A DNA stretch of 64,000 bases from Candidatus Rifleibacteriota bacterium. GTDB taxonomy: Bacteria; Riflebacteria; Ozemobacteria; Ozemobacterales; Ozemobacteraceae. Position 1 is the first letter of the stretch. Each line of letters opens with the position of its first letter. Under the pieces are notes generated by a model. The model did not search any database. It saw only the letters and a list, made by a program, of their open reading frames with translations, and had not been told where the DNA came from. Both the position numbers and the translations under genes were made by a program. Shown here in pieces: positions 1-8,611 of this stretch. The stretch spans positions 1-64,000 of the forward strand of contig JAKQQP010000351.1 of the NCBI GenBank assembly GCA_029564115.1. The letters are read 5' to 3'.

Positions 1-1053
1 TGGTGGTTAAGTTATTCAAGCCGGTTCAGGTTTCCGAACTACAATTCAGCAGCAGATAGTTTAAGATCAGATTTTCTCGAACTGCTGATTTACATTTTTG
101 CAAAAACCACCAGAAACCTTCTTGTGAACAGCATATATCAGAACTACCATGAAAACACAAAGGAATTGAGTTTCATTAAAGGGTGTCTTAATATCGGCAA
201 TTACATCAGGTCGAACCTTTCTACTGGCCGTTGGCACAAATTAAACTGTGACTTTGAACTCTTCGATATCGATAACGACTTCAATAGAATCATCAAATAT
301 GTTGCCAGGCTGCTTCTCAATGTAAGCAGCAATCAGCAAAGCAAACGTTTCCTGCGCGAAATAATTTTCCTGTTCGATGAGGTTGCCGATATCAACGTGA
401 CAGCACGCGAATGTGCAGTTGTGAGGCTAAACCCAGTGTTTGCCGATTTTGAAGTAGTTAGAGACTATTGCTATTTGTTTCTGTCAAACAGCGTTTCATT
501 CACTTATAAGGACACACTCAAGGTTTTCGCTTTTCTTTTGCCAATGGAACGGGTGTTTGAAGACTTTATAAGCGGGTTCATACGCAGGGAACTGCCTGAG
601 TTTGGTGTTACAGCTCAATCCAGGTCTCAATATCTCGACACGGAAAATAGGTTTCTTTTGAAGCCAGACCTGGTAATTGAAACCGGTAAGAGAGCATTGC
701 TGGCCGACACCAAATATAAGTTGGTTTATGACGCCGGTAATGATAAGCCAAGTAGTATTGGTCAGAGCGATTTATATCAGATGATAGCCTATTCAATAAG
801 GTTTGGCATTAACAAAGGCCTGCTGTTATACCCTGAAATAATGGGTATGAAAAGCATGCCACCCGAGGAAATTTGTATTAATGATGAGTTGGCTGGTCAG
901 ATGATTAAAATTTCTGCTTATCAGCTTCCAATAATAAACCAGGCTTTGATGCGACAAAGCGACTGTAATATCGCCGACATCGACCAGACTTTCGCCATTA
1001 CCAGAAGCGAGTTGCAGCAAAAGCTAAGAGCAATATTTCTGAAATATGAGTAA
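1..1053 (+). CDS. mcrC: McrC-family restriction subunit, 5'-truncated by window edge
   Basis: The frame is open from base 1, so the gene begins upstream; 350 residues are visible. The GTG at 124 is internal, because the in-frame sequence before it continues the family-like leucine/isoleucine-rich helix. Family knowledge: McrC proteins partner the McrB GTPase in modification-dependent restriction. The visible part ends in a PD-(D/E)xK-type nuclease core: a PDLVI strand with Asp at about residue 223, then DTKYK with Asp about 236 and Lys about 238. McrB would be expected upstream, outside the window. The stretch is visibly more A+T-rich and differs in codon use from the genes after 1241, which fits horizontal acquisition. 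No partner gene is visible, so function rests on the motif and overall resemblance. Confidence 0.8.
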   Translation, partial: WWLSYSSRFRFPNYNSAADSLRSDFLELLIYIFAKTTRNLLVNSIYQNYHENTKELSFIKGCLNIGNYIRSNLSTGRWHKLNCDFELFDIDNDFNRIIKYVARLLLNVSSNQQSKRFLREIIFLFDEVADINVTARECAVVRLNPVFADFEVVRDYCYLFLSNSVSFTYKDTLKVFAFLLPMERVFEDFISGFIRRELPEFGVTAQSRSQYLDTENRFLLKPDLVIETGKRALLADTKYKLVYDAGNDKPSSIGQSDLYQMIAYSIRFGINKGLLLYPEIMGMKSMPPEEICINDELAGQMIKISAYQLPIINQALMRQSDCNIADIDQTFAITRSELQQKLRAIFLKYE

Positions 1054-1100
1054 ACCGCACCTGTTGAAATATGCTGTTTGGTAAGTAAGCGCAAATTTAA

Positions 1101-1183
1101 ACACCTTTTGAAAAATCAGGTGTGAGCAATGCCGGCACTGAATGGTTGAAAAAATTGTGAGTGCTCACGTGGTAGCACCCACA
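1101..1183. other. Intergenic stretch with two small inverted repeats
   Basis: The gap between mcrC and the convergent csaB fusion holds two imperfect hairpins: ACACCT/AGGTGT at 1101-1106 and 1118-1123, and a 10-bp stem with one G-U pair at 1156-1165 and 1174-1183. Neither is followed by a clear T-run on the plus strand. They may help separate two converging transcripts, but this is weak. No coding sequence is seen in the gap. Confidence 0.3.
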
Positions 1184-1240
1184 CATGACCAGACTCGCCT
1201 ATGAGACAGCCCTTTTTTTTACCCGGTTGGCCGAGAATCC

Positions 1241-4200
1241 TCAGCTCTGATCAGACAACACAACTGCCTGCAGCATACGGGCAAAATCAGCCGAAGCAAT
1301 ACGATGGTTCTCGCAGGCTACCCGGTGCAGACGGTCGGCCAGCTCAGCCCGGCGGCCAGCCATGAGATTGAGCTTTTCATCGAGAAGACTTCGAACCGCC
1401 TCTGAAGGCTGGCAGCAGAGCTGCCAGCGGCAGGCCGCGGCAAAAGCCGAAACTTTTGGATCATAAGCGATTCCGAGCCATGGTATCGAAAGACTGGTGG
1501 CAACGATACAGGCATGCAACCGCATTGTAACGACCAGATCGAACTGCGCAAAAACTTCAGCAGGGTTCTCTGCGAGAAGAACTTCGCCCTGCCAGCCGGC
1601 ACGGCGCCAGACAGATTCATCTTCGCCAGGCTGAAACGCAACTGGCACCAGAACAAGGTTTTCGATATCTTCATTCATCCTGATCAGATCGGCTGCAATT
1701 CGATCTGCGTCATGATTTGAAGATCGCAATATTGCACCCAGACGCAAAGAATCTTTCGTTCTGACGTGACCTGTCGCTCCGCCGCCACTGAGAAAAACAA
1801 GATCGGTGGCAACGTTTGCGGCACTCGAACCGGCTGTTTCGGCAAAAACTGCGCCTGATCCTTCATCTCTGAAACTCAGGTAATCTGCAGCTTTCAGTTC
1901 ATATGTCAGCCAGCGTCGCAAAAGAGAAGAAGGCGCCAGAGAGCCGAATGGGCCAAGTCCCTGGGCAGGAAGCAGAACTTTGGCACCGGCAAGGCGGGCA
2001 AATGAAGTCAGCAGCAAATAATAAACCAGGCTCAGTCTGCTGGTTGCCGCCTGATAAATGCCTCCCCCCGGAATGACAAAAAGCTCGCAGCTGCTGATTT
2101 CTTCGATAAGCTGCAGAATATTGCCGCGTTTCACCACCCGGCAAGGCGCTTCAAGAGGTGGCATTGCCGAACCGCCGAGCACCACGACAGCATAATCCCT
2201 GCGTGCTTCCAGGAAGTTTTCGACAAAAGTCTGGCGCAACAACTCGTCGCCGGCATTGCCAAAACCAAAGTAGCCGGCAAGAAATACCTTTTTTTCTTTG
2301 CCGGCGCTCAGCAGAAGGAGGGCATTCAGAGTAGCGACAACCGCGAGAACACCCAGCCCCAGCAATACACCCAGCCACAGACCGTTGAAGATCCTCAGGA
2401 GGCTGAGCGTCAAAGGGGTATGAAAGTGACACAGCGAATTGACGGCAGAAACCTGCCCCATCTGCATAAAAATGGCCAGAAGTGGCAAAATGGTAAAATT
2501 TCGACGCAAAAAGAAGAAGATGAAAAGAAGCCCGGCCGGGTAGCCAACGAGAAATTCTTTATTTCTGGGGCGGGCAACCAGAGTATTTTCGAGAAAGGTT
2601 CTGAAAGCGTCTTCAATTTCTGAGGGTTTCAAAAACGTCACGTTTCCGGAGCGAAGTACATAAAGAGCCACGCTGGCAGCAGTAACTGCGAGCAGAATTC
2701 CGCCAATCGGTGTTACCGGCTTGTGCAAAAGCCCCAGAATACCACGACCGTAACATTTCAAAGCCCAGACACCCGTTATCAGCAAAGGCAAAACGAACGC
2801 CAGCTTGATTCCTCTAAACTGCTCGAATTTGAGCAGATACTCTATCTCTGAATACAGGCCGGCAATGAGCAAACCACCAAAAACCGAAGGCAAAACCATT
2901 CTGGCAAAAAAACCGGGAATTCTGCGAAAAAAACCGGTATCGGTGTCTGCGGTCAGGCGGCGCATCGCCAGAACAACCCCGATGCTCGAGAAAGAAACGG
3001 CACCTGCCAAGCCGGAAATCGCGATGAACCCCTGTCTGGACATAAACACAAAGCTGACGAGACAGGCAGCGATAAAAATCAGGCACCAGTCGGCGCTGAT
3101 GTTTTCCCAGAAGGTCAGGCGCAGAAGAATCAGCAGACCGATGAGTAAAGCCAGACCGATGGCCAGAACTTCGTAACCGGTCATGCGCCCGACGAGATGC
3201 CTCGGTTCATACATTCTTTCGGCTGGTGTGGAGGCGATACGAAAGCCGGCTGAAGCCAGTTCATTAACGGTTCGACTCAGATAATTCAGATTAAAGGTGG
3301 CCAGATTCTCGATAAACTTCTTGTCATCCTGAAAGAAACACCTTATATAAAGCATCTTCAGACTTCGATCCTTAACCGCCCTCACCCAGCGTGCTACTGA
3401 ACGTCTGACGTTGTAGACCTGTTCGAGTTCTTTGCGACTGATGCTGTGAACTCTGACAAAGGGGCGACTGGTGGCCAGACCCTTCAGATAGCTTTCGATA
3501 CCGTCCTGGGTATTGAATTCAACCCAGCCGATTCGATAAGAACGGTCTTTGAACAGTTGCACAATTTTATTGAGTTCGCCACGAGAACCGAGCATCTCTT
3601 CTTCAGCAAACAACAGAGCTGACACGCTGGCCGGTGAAGGAATAGAATTGATGATGCGGGTCGCAGCGTCTGCCGTCAGGCCAGGGTAGTTGAATACCCT
3701 GACGACAAGCCCTAAGCCCGCATCGTCAGCCATTTTAAAATACTCTGACGAAAAACCCAGCCCGACTCTCTCACGAAACCCTTTACTTGACTTGTTTATC
3801 AGCAGAAGGTTGCGGTGAATACGCAAAAGCCGGTCGGTCGGAATTTTCCACGAGAGCGTCTGTTCGATGCGGTCGAGAAGGGCGGTATTATCGCTGTGAA
3901 CCCACAGAGCGCCCACAGTACTCACCCCTGCCGGCGGGTCCATTTCCAGGGTTTCTTCGAGTGAGAGTTTGCGAATTTCTTTGCTGTTGAGAACAGTGAT
4001 CTTACCCTCAGATTCAAGGGAAGCCAGTGTGTCTTCAGAGACAGCCACAGAGCTGGCGCCATTTTTACGGAGCGCGGCAAAAAGTTCCTGGAGCGACCAG
4101 CCTTCTTCACGTGCCAGTTGCCTGATTTCTTCAAAATCAACCACTGTCTCGACGAAAACATTGCGCTGCTCGGCAATGTGCCTGAAAACCAGGCGCCATG

Positions 4201-4276
4201 AAGCAACCAGCAACCCTGGTACTACCAGCGGCAGAACGATGAGCCAGAAAACCGGCAGACGTTTGAGAAAATTCAT
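1241..4276 (-). CDS. csaB: DUF5693 membrane domain fused to CsaB-type polysaccharide pyruvyl transferase
   Basis: 1011 residues. The first roughly 655 residues have an N-terminal membrane helix (about 8-30), a long soluble region and then a cluster of membrane segments (about 375-655), resembling the DUF5693 family. From about residue 662 to the end it is a polysaccharide pyruvyl transferase of the CsaB type: GYFGFGNAGDE near the domain start, PGGGIYQ, and near the end MRLHACIVA followed by YDPKV. CsaB adds a pyruvyl ketal to a cell-wall-linked polysaccharide, which in Gram-positives anchors S-layer SLH domains. In Firmicutes I know DUF5693 and csaB as separate neighbours; here they are one polypeptide. 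The start ATG lies 4 bases after the stop of the upstream secreted-protein gene, so they are cotranscribed. Confidence 0.85.
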   Translation of the reverse strand: MNFLKRLPVFWLIVLPLVVPGLLVASWRLVFRHIAEQRNVFVETVVDFEEIRQLAREEGWSLQELFAALRKNGASSVAVSEDTLASLESEGKITVLNSKEIRKLSLEETLEMDPPAGVSTVGALWVHSDNTALLDRIEQTLSWKIPTDRLLRIHRNLLLINKSSKGFRERVGLGFSSEYFKMADDAGLGLVVRVFNYPGLTADAATRIINSIPSPASVSALLFAEEEMLGSRGELNKIVQLFKDRSYRIGWVEFNTQDGIESYLKGLATSRPFVRVHSISRKELEQVYNVRRSVARWVRAVKDRSLKMLYIRCFFQDDKKFIENLATFNLNYLSRTVNELASAGFRIASTPAERMYEPRHLVGRMTGYEVLAIGLALLIGLLILLRLTFWENISADWCLIFIAACLVSFVFMSRQGFIAISGLAGAVSFSSIGVVLAMRRLTADTDTGFFRRIPGFFARMVLPSVFGGLLIAGLYSEIEYLLKFEQFRGIKLAFVLPLLITGVWALKCYGRGILGLLHKPVTPIGGILLAVTAASVALYVLRSGNVTFLKPSEIEDAFRTFLENTLVARPRNKEFLVGYPAGLLFIFFFLRRNFTILPLLAIFMQMGQVSAVNSLCHFHTPLTLSLLRIFNGLWLGVLLGLGVLAVVATLNALLLLSAGKEKKVFLAGYFGFGNAGDELLRQTFVENFLEARRDYAVVVLGGSAMPPLEAPCRVVKRGNILQLIEEISSCELFVIPGGGIYQAATSRLSLVYYLLLTSFARLAGAKVLLPAQGLGPFGSLAPSSLLRRWLTYELKAADYLSFRDEGSGAVFAETAGSSAANVATDLVFLSGGGATGHVRTKDSLRLGAILRSSNHDADRIAADLIRMNEDIENLVLVPVAFQPGEDESVWRRAGWQGEVLLAENPAEVFAQFDLVVTMRLHACIVATSLSIPWLGIAYDPKVSAFAAACRWQLCCQPSEAVRSLLDEKLNLMAGRRAELADRLHRVACENHRIASADFARMLQAVVLSDQS

Positions 4277-4280
4277 GGCT

Positions 4281-4694
4281 TCAGGGCTTCTGCTCTTCGT
4301 TCAAAAACGATGCTAACAACATGGTCAGCTTGCGTGTTCTGAAAACGATTCCGGCCGATTCAGGAACAATTATCAGATGGTTATGCGGCAGATCGATATT
4401 ACCCGAAAGCTCGCGGCCGGCAGTCAGGTCGATTACGCTTTTCCCCGACGAGGCTTCGAGACGAAGCTGCCCTGATCTTACGACGATCATCGTGCCGACA
4501 TCAGGCTGCAGAACAGTGTTTGCCGGCAAAGCAACCGACCTGAAGCGCAGAAAATGATCGACGTAACTTTTAGAAACGAGCGGGTCGGCAGCGGTGCCGG
4601 GGTTTTGTGCCATGAGCCCGGTAACAGCAACGCCAGCCATGCTTAATATAAAAATAAAAGACACGATGGTCTTCTTCTTCAGTGCAGTTCCCAT
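4281..4694 (-). CDS. Secreted hypothetical protein upstream of the csaB fusion
   Basis: 137 residues from the ATG at 4694, which has a strong GGAGGGAG ribosome site; an upstream in-frame ATG at 4724 lacks one. The N-terminus (MGTALKKK, then a hydrophobic run ending near GLMAQ) is a signal peptide or membrane anchor. The mature part is a small beta-rich domain rich in Val, Leu and Ile with no motif I recognise. It is directly ahead of the DUF5693-CsaB gene and probably acts at the envelope in the same process. Function is unknown. Confidence 0.7.
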   Translation of the reverse strand: MGTALKKKTIVSFIFILSMAGVAVTGLMAQNPGTAADPLVSKSYVDHFLRFRSVALPANTVLQPDVGTMIVVRSGQLRLEASSGKSVIDLTAGRELSGNIDLPHNHLIIVPESAGIVFRTRKLTMLLASFLNEEQKP

Positions 4695-4724
4695 AGAATC
4701 TCCCTCCGGGCAAACAATTGCCAA

Positions 4725-4753
4725 ATCGTACCACAGCGGGCTGTAAATGTAAA
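4725..4753 (-). promoter_or_regulatory. Putative promoter of the secreted protein/csaB operon
   Basis: On the minus strand TTTACA (4748-4753) is 17 bases from TACGAT (4725-4730), about 25 bases before the expected RNA start region of the gene at 4694. The -35 is good, the -10 is weak. Confidence 0.45.
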
Positions 4754-4765
4754 ACCACAGAATTC

Positions 4766-4794
4766 TTGTATGTTTTTCGCGGTTTTATTACAAT
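4766..4794 (+). promoter_or_regulatory. Putative sigma70-type promoter for the gene at 4824
   Basis: TTGTAT (4766-4771), 17-base spacer, TACAAT (4789-4794). It is well placed for a short leader before the ribosome site GGAGGG and the ATG at 4824. It is divergent from the promoter at 4725-4753. Confidence 0.6.
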
Positions 4795-4823
4795 ACAGCC
4801 CTAACGCACAGCGGAGGGAAAGA

Positions 4824-5552
4824 ATGCTCATTAACGAAATCGAAATTGCCGGTTCATCAATATCACTTAAGTGCTGGGCCATGAAAATCGATGATGTCGA
4901 CGCCACCTTCGACAACATCATGAAAAAGGGCGACATGTTCAGCATTGACAGCGAACTTCCCGGGTTTCACGACTGCGACTGTGAAAGCTCGGTAATTCGC
5001 GGATTTTACTCGGTGATAATACCTTTTGAAATTGAACATCTGGTCGAAGGTATCACGACGAAAACTCTGTTCAAGCGCATTGAAAGCTGTGAGTTCATCA
5101 TTACCGGCAAAATGATTCTGACTTTTGGCAAATCAGGGCCGATGAAACTGTTCGGAACTTCTCTGGCCGCCATAACCGGGGAACATGTCGATCTCATCGA
5201 ATTCGAATTTCAGCAGCTGAACCAGCTTCAGGAACGCATGACCAATATAAAGTCGATAGTCGTGACCAACCCCAAAGAAAAAGAGATCAGACGTGCCAGA
5301 CTGGCCGGGCACATGGAAAACTACACGGAATACAACATTATCGACCCCAGAAATCACGGTATAGAAAGCATATCAGGGCTGATAGATACGCCGCTTGGGC
5401 CAATGACCGTCACTGTAGGCAAAAAAGGCAGCATCAGGCTTACGGTCAAAAAAGGTCTGATCATGACTACAGAATGCCTAGAATGGATTCTGGAGCTAAT
5501 CGTCAGCGAAAATGCCCCGCAACCTTCAAAGGCTCCGCAATCGGTTTTTTAA
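4824..5552 (+). CDS. Conserved-looking hypothetical cytoplasmic protein
   Basis: 242 residues starting MLINEIEIAG. This ATG has a GGAGGG site 7 bases upstream; the upstream in-frame ATG at 4770 falls inside the promoter and is rejected. No signal peptide or membrane helix. The sequence alternates acidic and hydrophobic stretches, contains a Cys-containing HDCDC segment near residue 52, and looks like two beta-rich halves joined by a charged helix. I do not recognise the family. It stands alone, convergent with the membrane/FHA-like gene that ends at 5575. Confidence 0.65.
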   Translation: MLINEIEIAGSSISLKCWAMKIDDVDATFDNIMKKGDMFSIDSELPGFHDCDCESSVIRGFYSVIIPFEIEHLVEGITTKTLFKRIESCEFIITGKMILTFGKSGPMKLFGTSLAAITGEHVDLIEFEFQQLNQLQERMTNIKSIVVTNPKEKEIRRARLAGHMENYTEYNIIDPRNHGIESISGLIDTPLGPMTVTVGKKGSIRLTVKKGLIMTTECLEWILELIVSENAPQPSKAPQSVF

Positions 5553-5574
5553 CGGGTCGACGGTCTGGCAACCT

Positions 5575-6453
5575 TCAGGCGGCAGCCTCGGGCATGATAT
5601 CACGGGAACGCGCCAGCTTTGAATGATAGATAAAAACCCGCTCGCCGACAACGATGCTGTCGCCATCAACCAGAACACGATAGCGAAATCGCGCATGGTT
5701 CACTCTGAGGCTCAGGTCTTCGTCCTGGGCCTCTATTGTATGCAGCCCGTCTTTTTCGGTGATGATAAAGAGCGTTTCGGGGCCTTCAGGCAGGCTTAGA
5801 TCGCAGTCATCGGTGCTGCCGGCGATAAATTCGGAGGCATCGATATAATACCGGAAAAAGACAAAATGGCCGGGATATTCATCGAGCCAGCTCTCTTTTA
5901 GCAGCTCCCAGGCAATCGCGAAGCCCGAACCGGTCACCCCGCCAAGCAATAAAAACGACATGACGGCATGACCGTCACTGAGAAATATTCTGTCAACAAA
6001 AGCGCCGGCAATCATCAAGGCCGGAGTCAGACCCATCATGCTGCGACACATTATTTTAAGGCTGTTGTGCAGAATGCCGAAGCACCCGGAAAGGCACACT
6101 GAAAGAAACAGCCACCAGAAAAACCGCAAAACGCCTGTCGGAACCAGAGAATTTGAGAGAATAAAGTTTGCAGTCATGACGAAAATTACCCCGCCCAGCA
6201 TGGTTACCGAAAGGCCGACCGAGGTCGATGATATCCAGCAGGTCAGAGCTTTTGTCAGTCGTCGCTCTGCAATCAAAACCGGCAATGAAGAGGCGAGGCC
6301 GGCAAAAAGACCGCAAAAAACGCCAACGTTCAGCAGCCCACCCTGAAAATTTTCAATCAGGTTCCAGGGATTACCGGCTGGAGAAATCAGCCAGGTAAAA
6401 AAGCCGGCCAAAACGCCGGAAAACAACATTTCAAGGTAAAAAAGCCAGTTCAA
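5575..6453 (-). CDS. Polytopic membrane protein with C-terminal FHA-like domain
   Basis: 292 residues. Roughly residues 1-195 hold about six hydrophobic membrane segments; residues about 200-290 form a soluble all-beta domain with an FHA-like pattern (an ASEFIAGS strand, then NHARF and a final GERVFIYHSK strand). FHA domains bind phosphothreonine peptides, but the usual GRS...SxxH signature is only partly visible, so this is tentative. The start is uncertain: TTG at 6453 has a weak GAG-containing site, and an ATG at 6429 is an alternative. It follows the AAA+ gene on the same strand but an intrinsic terminator lies between them. Confidence 0.6.
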   Translation of the reverse strand: MNWLFYLEMLFSGVLAGFFTWLISPAGNPWNLIENFQGGLLNVGVFCGLFAGLASSLPVLIAERRLTKALTCWISSTSVGLSVTMLGGVIFVMTANFILSNSLVPTGVLRFFWWLFLSVCLSGCFGILHNSLKIMCRSMMGLTPALMIAGAFVDRIFLSDGHAVMSFLLLGGVTGSGFAIAWELLKESWLDEYPGHFVFFRYYIDASEFIAGSTDDCDLSLPEGPETLFIITEKDGLHTIEAQDEDLSLRVNHARFRYRVLVDGDSIVVGERVFIYHSKLARSRDIMPEAAA

Positions 6454-6473
6454 ATCTATCGCTCAACTGTGAA

Positions 6474-6522
6474 AGCAAAATAAAACAGCGGCAGGACAAG
6501 ATAAACTCGACCCGCCGCCGTT
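6474..6522 (-). terminator. Intrinsic terminator after the AAA+ ATPase gene
   Basis: Minus-strand stem of 12 pairs (arms 6511-6522 and 6484-6495, including two G-U pairs) with a 15-base loop, followed by a T-rich tract read from 6483 down to 6474. It lies 11 bases past the stop at 6533. Confidence 0.7.
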
Positions 6523-6532
6523 ATTGTAGCAG

Positions 6533-7819
6533 TTATTCTATTGTTTCCACAAGGGTCAGCTGGCTGACAAAATAGATGCCATAACCCTCGATTATTTCAT
6601 CAGGAGTGATGGTCAGATTTTCGTCTTCGAGATAGCGCTTGCGGTCACGAATGATGTTGAGAAGATCGCGCGGGTGAACGGCTCTTAACCCGCGTTTGTC
6701 ACGCTTATAAAGCTCAAGGACCTGATCGATATTGGCCTGATCGAACTTCAGCCCAAGCTTTTCAGACACTGATTTCCAGATTTCGGTGAATTCGGCAACG
6801 TTCGGGTTGCGAACGTTGATTTTATAAGGCAGACGGCGCAGAAAAGCGTCGTCGACAATTTTCATCGGGTCGAGGTTCGTACTGAACAGAACGATTTCGT
6901 CAGTCGGGACCTCCATGCGCTGACCGCCAAGAACAAGGTAATCGACCTTGTTTTCGAGCGGAATGATGAAGCGGTTGAAGATCTCTTCGACCTCGCAGCG
7001 CTGACGACCAAGGTCGTCTATCAACAATACCCCGCCAGTAGCTTTTACCTGCGGTGGAGCGTCGAAACAGCCAAATTTATTGTTGTATTTAACCTCAAGA
7101 TCTTCGAGCGTCAGTTCGCCGCCGGCGGTGATAAGAGGCGGGGCGACCACTACCCAGCGCTCGTCGAGGCCTTCCATGTCGAAGTTTTCTATGGGCTGAT
7201 GGCAACTCGGGTCAAAAACTCGAACCAGCTGATTGCTGACTTCTACAGCATATGGCACCAGCATCGGAGGCAGAAGTTTAACGACTGAGCTGCACAGAAA
7301 AGTCTTACCGTTTCCGGGGAACCCGTATACGAAGGCGGGTTTTCTTGCGCAGACGGCCTGCCCGATCTGAAACAGCACATCCTTGTAGCCAAGGTGGTGT
7401 GAGAACTTCTCTTCCATGAGCTTTCTGTTGATCGAGAAGCTTTTTTTGCCTTCTTCGAGAACTTTGCGGGTGACGCGAATGTATTCGTCGAAGCTCACCG
7501 GCACCGGCCCGAGGTATTTATCGCGGTCAAGAATATTTTTAGCCCGTTCAGTGCCTTTGGGGTAGAGACCATATTGATAATCGGAGCCCATACCAGTGCC
7601 GCCAACCATGCCGACAATTTCGTTCTTTTTCAGATCGTTGATGATCTGCTGAACGATCTCTGTGTCGATTTTGAGTATTTTAGCAAGCTTGCGTGGCACT
7701 TCTTTGCCATGAACATACAATTCTTTGATTATCTGACTGGTAATGATCTCAGGGTCGACCTTGAGATCAAAAAGCGTCTTGGCCTGAGCCGGAATAATTG
7801 TTCGAAGATCCAGAGCCAT
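6533..7819 (-). CDS. Winged-helix AAA+ ATPase
   Basis: 428 residues. Residues about 20-120 look like a winged-helix DNA- or protein-binding domain (helical, ending in a GLYPKGTERA wing). Residues about 130-400 are an AAA+ domain with Walker A GFPGNGKT (about 166), Walker B LLIDDLG (about 262), sensor-1 FSTNLDP and a following FLRRLPYKI segment. The insert between Walker A and B carries a DMEGLDERW stretch. Such ATPases load or remodel partners; the substrate is unknown here. Clear ribosome site GGAGG before ATG 7819. It has its own terminator, so it is probably monocistronic. It is divergent from the nucleotidyltransferase at 7976. Confidence 0.75.
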   Translation of the reverse strand: MALDLRTIIPAQAKTLFDLKVDPEIITSQIIKELYVHGKEVPRKLAKILKIDTEIVQQIINDLKKNEIVGMVGGTGMGSDYQYGLYPKGTERAKNILDRDKYLGPVPVSFDEYIRVTRKVLEEGKKSFSINRKLMEEKFSHHLGYKDVLFQIGQAVCARKPAFVYGFPGNGKTFLCSSVVKLLPPMLVPYAVEVSNQLVRVFDPSCHQPIENFDMEGLDERWVVVAPPLITAGGELTLEDLEVKYNNKFGCFDAPPQVKATGGVLLIDDLGRQRCEVEEIFNRFIIPLENKVDYLVLGGQRMEVPTDEIVLFSTNLDPMKIVDDAFLRRLPYKINVRNPNVAEFTEIWKSVSEKLGLKFDQANIDQVLELYKRDKRGLRAVHPRDLLNIIRDRKRYLEDENLTITPDEIIEGYGIYFVSQLTLVETIE

Positions 7820-7923
7820 GATTTTCCTCCGTTTTATCTTTGTCTGAAAGAGCGAATGGCGACCGGCATAAAAAAATAAAATTCGCTCCCTCGGAATGGT
7901 ATAACAGTTTTAGCCATCACATT

Positions 7924-7943
7924 CAACCCCGCGTGCGGGGTTG
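7924..7943. promoter_or_regulatory. Perfect inverted repeat overlapping the -35 of the gene at 7976
   Basis: CAACCCCGC and its exact complement GCGGGGTTG are separated by 2 bases. There is no T-run on either side, so it is not a terminator. It overlaps the -35 hexamer at 7941-7946 between two divergent genes and may be a repressor operator. Confidence 0.5.
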
Positions 7944-7968
7944 TAAAGTTTCTGATTCTGATTATAAT
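7941..7968 (+). promoter_or_regulatory. Promoter giving a probably leaderless mRNA
   Basis: TTGTAA (7941-7946), 16-base spacer, TATAAT (7963-7968). The ATG of the next gene is at 7976, only 7 bases after the -10, so the predicted RNA start falls on or next to the start codon. No ribosome site is present. Confidence 0.6.
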
Positions 7969-7975
7969 ACAACCG

Positions 7976-8611
7976 ATGAAAAACTTTACTCTGAGCTCTA
8001 TCGTCCTTCTTGCCGGCAACTCAAGACGAATGGGGCGGCCAAAACAGCACAGCATGCTTGCCGGGCAAACGTTTCTGCAGCATATTATTGGCAAATTGCA
8101 GAGTCAGGCGAAGTTTTTAGAACAGATGGTATTTGTCGGGCAGGCTAGTGATCTTAGCGGTCAGGAGGCCGCCAGGCAATGCGGCGGCCTATGGGTAAAC
8201 AACCCGCAACCGGAAGACGGGCCTCTTAGCTCAATACGATTGGCGCTAAAGAAGATTCCAGCTAGCTCGGCAGTGCTTCTGTGGCCCATAGACCACCCGA
8301 TGGTCATGAGAAGCACTCTCATCTCGTTGATACAAAACTGGCAGATGCAGCCTGAGCTCATCACAATTCCTTCAGACGGGCAAAAGCGGGGGCACCCGGC
8401 GATTTTTCCGGGCTGGTGCCAGCCTCTTTTTTTTGAAATAGACCTGCAGCAGGGTGCCAGAAAGATTCTGCAGCTGCACCCAGAACGTATAAATCACGTA
8501 ATCACTGATGACACCTGGATAACCAGAAATCTGAACACGCCAGAACTGCTTTTTGAAGCCGAGCGGTGGCTACAAAAAAACCTTACTGAGACTCGACAAT
8601 CATCAGAGTGA
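7976..8611 (+). CDS. MocA/MobA-like nucleotidyltransferase
   Basis: 211 residues. The N-terminus VLLAGNSRRMGRPK is the nucleotide-binding signature of the MocA/MobA branch of the GT-A-fold NTP transferases; WPIDHPMV supplies the metal-binding Asp. Known relatives make molybdenum-cofactor cytosine or guanine dinucleotide, or act on other small molecules. No other molybdenum gene is nearby, so the substrate is open. The start is fixed by the conserved N-terminal strand: no upstream in-frame ATG exists, and the promoter lies immediately before the ATG. Its last 29 bases overlap the convergent phosphatase gene. Confidence 0.8.
   Translation: MKNFTLSSIVLLAGNSRRMGRPKQHSMLAGQTFLQHIIGKLQSQAKFLEQMVFVGQASDLSGQEAARQCGGLWVNNPQPEDGPLSSIRLALKKIPASSAVLLWPIDHPMVMRSTLISLIQNWQMQPELITIPSDGQKRGHPAIFPGWCQPLFFEIDLQQGARKILQLHPERINHVITDDTWITRNLNTPELLFEAERWLQKNLTETRQSSE

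Noticed and set aside
1156..1183. Hairpin as an intrinsic terminator of mcrC
   Set aside because: No T-run after the stem and one G-U pair; kept only as a weak inverted repeat.
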